In this document: piece after piece, positions 55,403 through 59,136 of the stretch | Position numbering within the stretch: position 1 is the first letter of the stretch | How the letters are laid out: the number at the start of each line of letters is the position of its first letter | NCBI GenBank assembly: GCA_943357975.1 | Contig: CALRGS010000001.1 | Coordinates: forward strand, 1-59,136 | Source of the DNA: Candidatus Nomurabacteria bacterium | GTDB taxonomy: Bacteria; Patescibacteriota; Minisyncoccia; Phycocordibacterales; UBA1006 | Direction: 5' to 3' | DNA length: 59,136 bases | Notes under the pieces: generated by a model | The model's database searches: none | Seen by the model: the letters and a program-made list of their open reading frames with translations, nothing else | What the model was told of the DNA's origin: nothing | Translations under genes and position numbers: made by a program

Positions 55403-57460
55403 TTAAATATCCAACTCTACCATCTTCGCATTGTTCTGAATAAACGATTTGCGGAGGGATACATCAGTACCCATAAGCATATCAAACGTCTTGTCAGCTT
55501 CGAGCGCATCATCAACAGTAACCTGTTTAAGGGTACGACGAGCAGGATCCATGGTTGTTTCCCAAAGCTCTTCCGCGTTCATCTCTCCAAGTCCTTTATA
55601 TCGCTGAACAGAGATTTTTGAAACTCGTTTTGATTTTACTTTTGTATCCTCTCCCTCCTCTTCTTCATTTTCTTCATCTCCACCATGTTCATCAGCACCT
55701 GCCATTTCACCCCCCATCTTCTTGATCATCGCATCTTTCTGATCATCCGTATACGCATACCCGATCTCCTTCCCCTTCTTGATTTTATAAAGAGGTGGTT
55801 GAGCAATAAATAAGAATCCCGAATCAATAACGGGTCGCATGTACCGATAGAACAATGTGAGCAACAGTGTTCGGATGTGCGCACCATCGACGTCGGCATC
55901 GGTTGCAATAACAATCTTCTGATAACGAATTTTTGACACATCGAATGTTTCCCCGATAGAAGTTCCCAATGCAATAATAATCGTCTTGATTTCCTCATTG
56001 GCAACCATTTTATCAAGGCGTGCACGTTCTACGTTCAACGGCTTTCCCTTCAAGGGCAAAATCGCCTGAGTCTTTTTATCACGACCCTGCTTCGCGGTTC
56101 CTCCCGCCGAGTCTCCCTCTACGATGAAGATCTCAGAATCAGCAGCATCTTTAGATTGGCAGTCTGACAATTTTCCAGGAAGCGTAAACCCTTCGAGCAT
56201 TCCCTTTCGTAAAATAGAATCCTTGGCTGCTTTAGCTGCTTTACGTGCACGAAGTGCGAGTACTGCTTTACTAATAATAGCTTTCGCTTCGTCAGGATTT
56301 TCTTCAAGGAACATGGCGAACGCTTCACCGAATACTGTTTCTACCGCACCACGCGCTTCAGGCGAACCAAGTTTTGCCTTAGTCTGACCTTCAAATTGGA
56401 TCTCTGGCATTTTAACTGTAACAATTGCAATCAATCCCTCGAGAACGTCTTGCCCATCAAACGATTCACCGTCTTTCAAAATTTTCTTTTCTTTGTTGTA
56501 TCCATTGATCAAACGCGTAAGCGCGGTCTTAAACCCAGTAAGGTGCATTCCCCCTTCCATGGTATAAATGTTGTTCGCAAAAGGAACGATCTTTGGAGCA
56601 ATATCGTCTACGTACTGGAGAGCGATTTCAACATTAATATCCCCGGCGTTTTTATCAACGTGGAAAATTTTATCCTGAACCTTCTTCTGATGCAGTGCAA
56701 GTGATCGCACCATCGAAACCAAACCTCCTTCGAAATAAAACGAGAACGAAGGAACCTCATAGTCCATATCCTTCATATAGGTTTCATTTTCAAGGTCTAT
56801 TTTCCCAGAATATTCTCGTGCGTCAATAACAACCACCTTCAGTTTTTTACACAGGTACGCCTGTTCTCGCAATCGATCCACAACTCGCTGGAAATTGAAT
56901 TTAATTTCCTTGAAAATTTCTATATCTGGTTCAAAGGTAATTACCGTTCCTTGCTCCTTAGTTTTACCAACTGCCTTTACTTTAAATTTTGGTTTTCCTT
57001 GAGAATATTCTTGTGTCCACACTTGTCCCTCCTTGTGAACCTCTGCTTTCATAAATACCGAAAGCGCGTTTACTACTGATGAACCTACTCCGTGAAGACC
57101 TCCTGAAACCTTGTATCCTGAATCTTCTCCTCCGAATTTTCCTCCGGCATGAAGCACGGTTAAAATAGTTTCAAGTGCTGAAACTTTAGTCTTCGGATGA
57201 ATATCAACTGGAATTCCTCGTCCATTGTCTACGACTCGAATTCTATTTCCGGGCAACAAAGCCACTTCGATATGGTCGGCATACCCACCCATCGCCTCAT
57301 CACGACTGTTATCAAAAATTTCCCAAATCAAGTGATGTAGCCCATCGAGACCTGTGGTTCCGATGTACATTCCAGGCCGCTTGCGTACCGGATCGAGACC
57401 CTCAAGCACCTGAATACTTGAAGCCCCATAACTATCAGATTTCTTAATATCTTTTGCCAT
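55403..57460 (-). CDS. gyrB: DNA gyrase subunit B
   Basis: This 685-residue type IIA topoisomerase subunit has the GHKL ATPase (EIFDNSRDEAMGGYADHI, DNGRGIPVDIHPKTKVSALE, GGLHGVGSSVVNALS), transducer, and TOPRIM domain (VEGDSAGGTAKQGRD, PLKGKPLNVERA, TDADVDGAHIRTLLLTLFYRYMRP). Near the C terminus an acidic insertion (GADEHGGDEENEEEEGED) precedes QRYKGLGEMN. The partner gyrA is outside. ParE is the alternative, but the sequence around KGLGEMN fits GyrB best. Extended -10 TGG-TAAAAT eight bases before ATG. Confidence 0.93.
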   Translation of the reverse strand: MAKDIKKSDSYGASSIQVLEGLDPVRKRPGMYIGTTGLDGLHHLIWEIFDNSRDEAMGGYADHIEVALLPGNRIRVVDNGRGIPVDIHPKTKVSALETILTVLHAGGKFGGEDSGYKVSGGLHGVGSSVVNALSVFMKAEVHKEGQVWTQEYSQGKPKFKVKAVGKTKEQGTVITFEPDIEIFKEIKFNFQRVVDRLREQAYLCKKLKVVVIDAREYSGKIDLENETYMKDMDYEVPSFSFYFEGGLVSMVRSLALHQKKVQDKIFHVDKNAGDINVEIALQYVDDIAPKIVPFANNIYTMEGGMHLTGFKTALTRLINGYNKEKKILKDGESFDGQDVLEGLIAIVTVKMPEIQFEGQTKAKLGSPEARGAVETVFGEAFAMFLEENPDEAKAIISKAVLALRARKAAKAAKDSILRKGMLEGFTLPGKLSDCQSKDAADSEIFIVEGDSAGGTAKQGRDKKTQAILPLKGKPLNVERARLDKMVANEEIKTIIIALGTSIGETFDVSKIRYQKIVIATDADVDGAHIRTLLLTLFYRYMRPVIDSGFLFIAQPPLYKIKKGKEIGYAYTDDQKDAMIKKMGGEMAGADEHGGDEENEEEEGEDTKVKSKRVSKISVQRYKGLGEMNAEELWETTMDPARRTLKQVTVDDALEADKTFDMLMGTDVSLRKSFIQNNAKMVELDI

Positions 57461-57468
57461 ATAGCCTT

Positions 57469-57474
57469 ATTTTA
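57469..57474 (-). promoter_or_regulatory. gyrB extended -10 promoter
   Basis: TATGG-TAAAAT on the minus strand, eight bases before ATG 57460. Confidence 0.55.
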
Positions 57475-57520
57475 CCATAAAAATACCCAGCAATCACTTG
57501 ATTAAATGTGAGAGTATTGT

Positions 57521-59136
57521 CTAGTTTTCAATACGAATATGATTCTTCAAATAGTCCTTAGTATCGCCTATTTTCTTACCCGGATTGAAGATGTTTTTTG
57601 GATCAAACAGTGATTTGGTAAACTTGAAAAGTCCCATAATAAATGGTCCGTACATTTTTTCGAGATAAGGTGTACGCACAATTCCATCATTATGCTCTGC
57701 CGTAATAGACCCTTTGTATGACAAGACGAGATCATAGACCTTGTTTGAAAGATCTAAAATCATCTCCCGATTTTTTATATCATGCATATCAAGGAGTGGG
57801 ATGATATGAAAATTCCCATTTCCTACGTGACCTGCAATCGTGTACACGAAGCCCGCACCTTCAAGCATTGCTTGGAGTTTTGGCATAAACTCTGGGAGGA
57901 ATTCTGGATTTACAATAATATCGTCAATGAACGGTGCGGTGCGTTTACCGTGCACATGTTTACGCAACAAATTAAACGATTCACGACGAATGCGCCAATA
58001 CTTATCAGCCTCAGCAGATGAGCGCGCAACATGTACAGGAAAACCAAAAGGTTCCACCGCTTTTTTTATTTCAAGCAATTTATTTTTTACTTCGCCTTCA
58101 GTTGTTCCTGCAACCTCAACTAATACAATAAGTTTCGGGATACCTCCACGTAATAACAACATTCCATCAGGAATCATTGCGAATCCTAACTTGATAAATT
58201 TCCAAATCCCCATGGAGCCGAGGAAGTCGAAGAAAAATTTAAAAGCCAGCTTCAAGCTATAATCATCGAATGACTCGATACTGTCAGGCTTATAAGCAAC
58301 CAATGTTTTTGCAAGATCACCAATACGATCAACCTTGTCCATATAGATTGCTAGCACGTTCGAAACAGGTTCTACGGGAACCAGTTTCCATTTCTGCTCT
58401 ACCATAATCCCCAATGTTCCTTGGGACCCTACCAGTAATTTATTCAAATCAAAAACTCCTGTTTCCCTATCGTACACATTCCATAAATAATACCCTGCTG
58501 AATTTTTAGAAACCTTGGGTTTGGCATTTTTAATGGCATCATAATTTTTCTCGATAGTATCAAAAAGACTCTTATAGAGGTTACCTTCAAAATTTCCCTG
58601 GTTTATCTTCGCATCAAGCTCACTTTTTGTGAGCGGCTTTACCACATACTCATTTCCGTCAGTAAAAATCATTTTTGTTTCAAGAATGAAATTCTCCATC
58701 TTGCCATACTTGATTGATTTTTCACCTCCGCAATTATTTCCAAACATTCCCCCTACTGCGCAAATATTTTTTGATGCCGTATACGTTGGCATGATACGAT
58801 CATGCTTCAAGGTTTCAATCTCAAGATCACGATAAAATACACCTGGCTGCATTACGGCATACTCGTCAGTAACCTCGATCACCTTATTCATATATTTTGT
58901 AAAATCAATAATGACAGAATCGTTAATTGATCCACCCGACATACATGTTCCACCACTGCGAGCCGTCAGTGAAACACCGCCCTCTTTATTTGCCCAAGTT
59001 ACTAAATGCTGCACATCTTGTGAGTGTTTTGGAAATACGACAACCTGTGGTACCACCTCAAAAAGACTCGCGTCGTGTGAATACTTTTCAAGGGTTGCAG
59101 CACTCACGTCGATATCGCCATGGAAGACCTGCTTCA
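57521..59136 (-). CDS. FAD-linked oxidase (GlcD/D-lactate dehydrogenase-like), 5' end outside the window
   Basis: The frame remains open to base 59136, so the gene is cut by the window edge; an internal GTG at 59107 is not convincing as start because the upstream residues (VFHGDIDV) continue the family pattern. It has the FAD_binding_4 domain (VVFPKHSQDVQHLVTWANKEG, SLTARSGGTCMSGGS, GMFGNNCGGEKSIKYG, GSQGTLGIMVE) and the C-terminal FAD-oxidase domain (YTIAGHVGNGNFHIIPLLD, AEHNDGIVRTPYL). It oxidises a 2-hydroxy acid such as D-lactate or glycolate; substrate unknown. Confidence 0.85.
   Translation of the reverse strand, partial: KQVFHGDIDVSAATLEKYSHDASLFEVVPQVVVFPKHSQDVQHLVTWANKEGGVSLTARSGGTCMSGGSINDSVIIDFTKYMNKVIEVTDEYAVMQPGVFYRDLEIETLKHDRIMPTYTASKNICAVGGMFGNNCGGEKSIKYGKMENFILETKMIFTDGNEYVVKPLTKSELDAKINQGNFEGNLYKSLFDTIEKNYDAIKNAKPKVSKNSAGYYLWNVYDRETGVFDLNKLLVGSQGTLGIMVEQKWKLVPVEPVSNVLAIYMDKVDRIGDLAKTLVAYKPDSIESFDDYSLKLAFKFFFDFLGSMGIWKFIKLGFAMIPDGMLLLRGGIPKLIVLVEVAGTTEGEVKNKLLEIKKAVEPFGFPVHVARSSAEADKYWRIRRESFNLLRKHVHGKRTAPFIDDIIVNPEFLPEFMPKLQAMLEGAGFVYTIAGHVGNGNFHIIPLLDMHDIKNREMILDLSNKVYDLVLSYKGSITAEHNDGIVRTPYLEKMYGPFIMGLFKFTKSLFDPKNIFNPGKKIGDTKDYLKNHIRIEN

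Overview
The window looks like a chromosomal segment from a Patescibacteria (Candidate Phyla Radiation) bacterium, most likely of the Parcubacteria type. This is inferred from compact proteins (an alanyl-tRNA synthetase of about 580 aa, a threonyl-tRNA synthetase without a TGS domain, an SMC of 738 aa), a NusB-Nudix fusion, a baseplate-J-like membrane protein next to an actin-fold protein, a DUF8128-like protein, and many short lineage-specific genes between housekeeping genes. UGA is used as a normal stop. No tRNA, rRNA, CRISPR array, transposase or prophage was seen.

Layout. 0-7 kb: end of rlmH and an O-methyltransferase on +, then on - the division cluster mraZ-rsmH-ftsL-(two inserted cargo genes)-ftsI, and rplU. 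7-13.5 kb: corA, cysS, dnaJ, dnaK and small genes. 13.5-19 kb: a structured small RNA facing a small protein gene, an ABC exporter, a PaaX-like gene, two P-loop kinases, grpE and a secreted protein. 19-23.3 kb: the operon infA-rpmJ-rpsM-rpsK-rpsD-rpoA-rplQ-rplM-rpsI. 23.4-33.9 kb: membrane proteins, alaS, an M3 peptidase and several orphan genes. 34-47 kb: mnmA, a DnaQ-like exonuclease, mltG, smc, rnc, nusB-nudix, rpmF, rnhB and a second small RNA facing a second member of the same protein family. 47.5-59 kb: dnaE, orphan genes, thrS, gyrB and a 5'-truncated FAD-linked oxidase. Coding covers nearly everything; no gene-free stretch exceeds 300 bases.

Regulation. Many genes share one promoter style: an extended -10 (TGn + TATAAT-like) with the ATG only 6-11 bases after it, so transcripts should be leaderless or nearly so. 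Genes with longer leaders use TTGACA promoters. Nearly every transcription unit ends in a clear hairpin terminator, and several terminators overlap stop codons.

Most interesting: (1) two unlinked copies of one module, a promoter-driven three-way-junction RNA convergent with a gene of one small protein family; (2) a mosaic scar of ftsI start plus ftsL end inside the division cluster, showing that two cargo cassettes entered the ftsL-ftsI junction one after the other; (3) a palindromic repeat lying in frame inside mnmA, with a relative in the mraZ leader; (4) a pair of homologous structured leader elements in a two-gene operon; (5) a NusB fusion to a Nudix domain whose catalytic box is degraded; (6) an SMC without a hinge.
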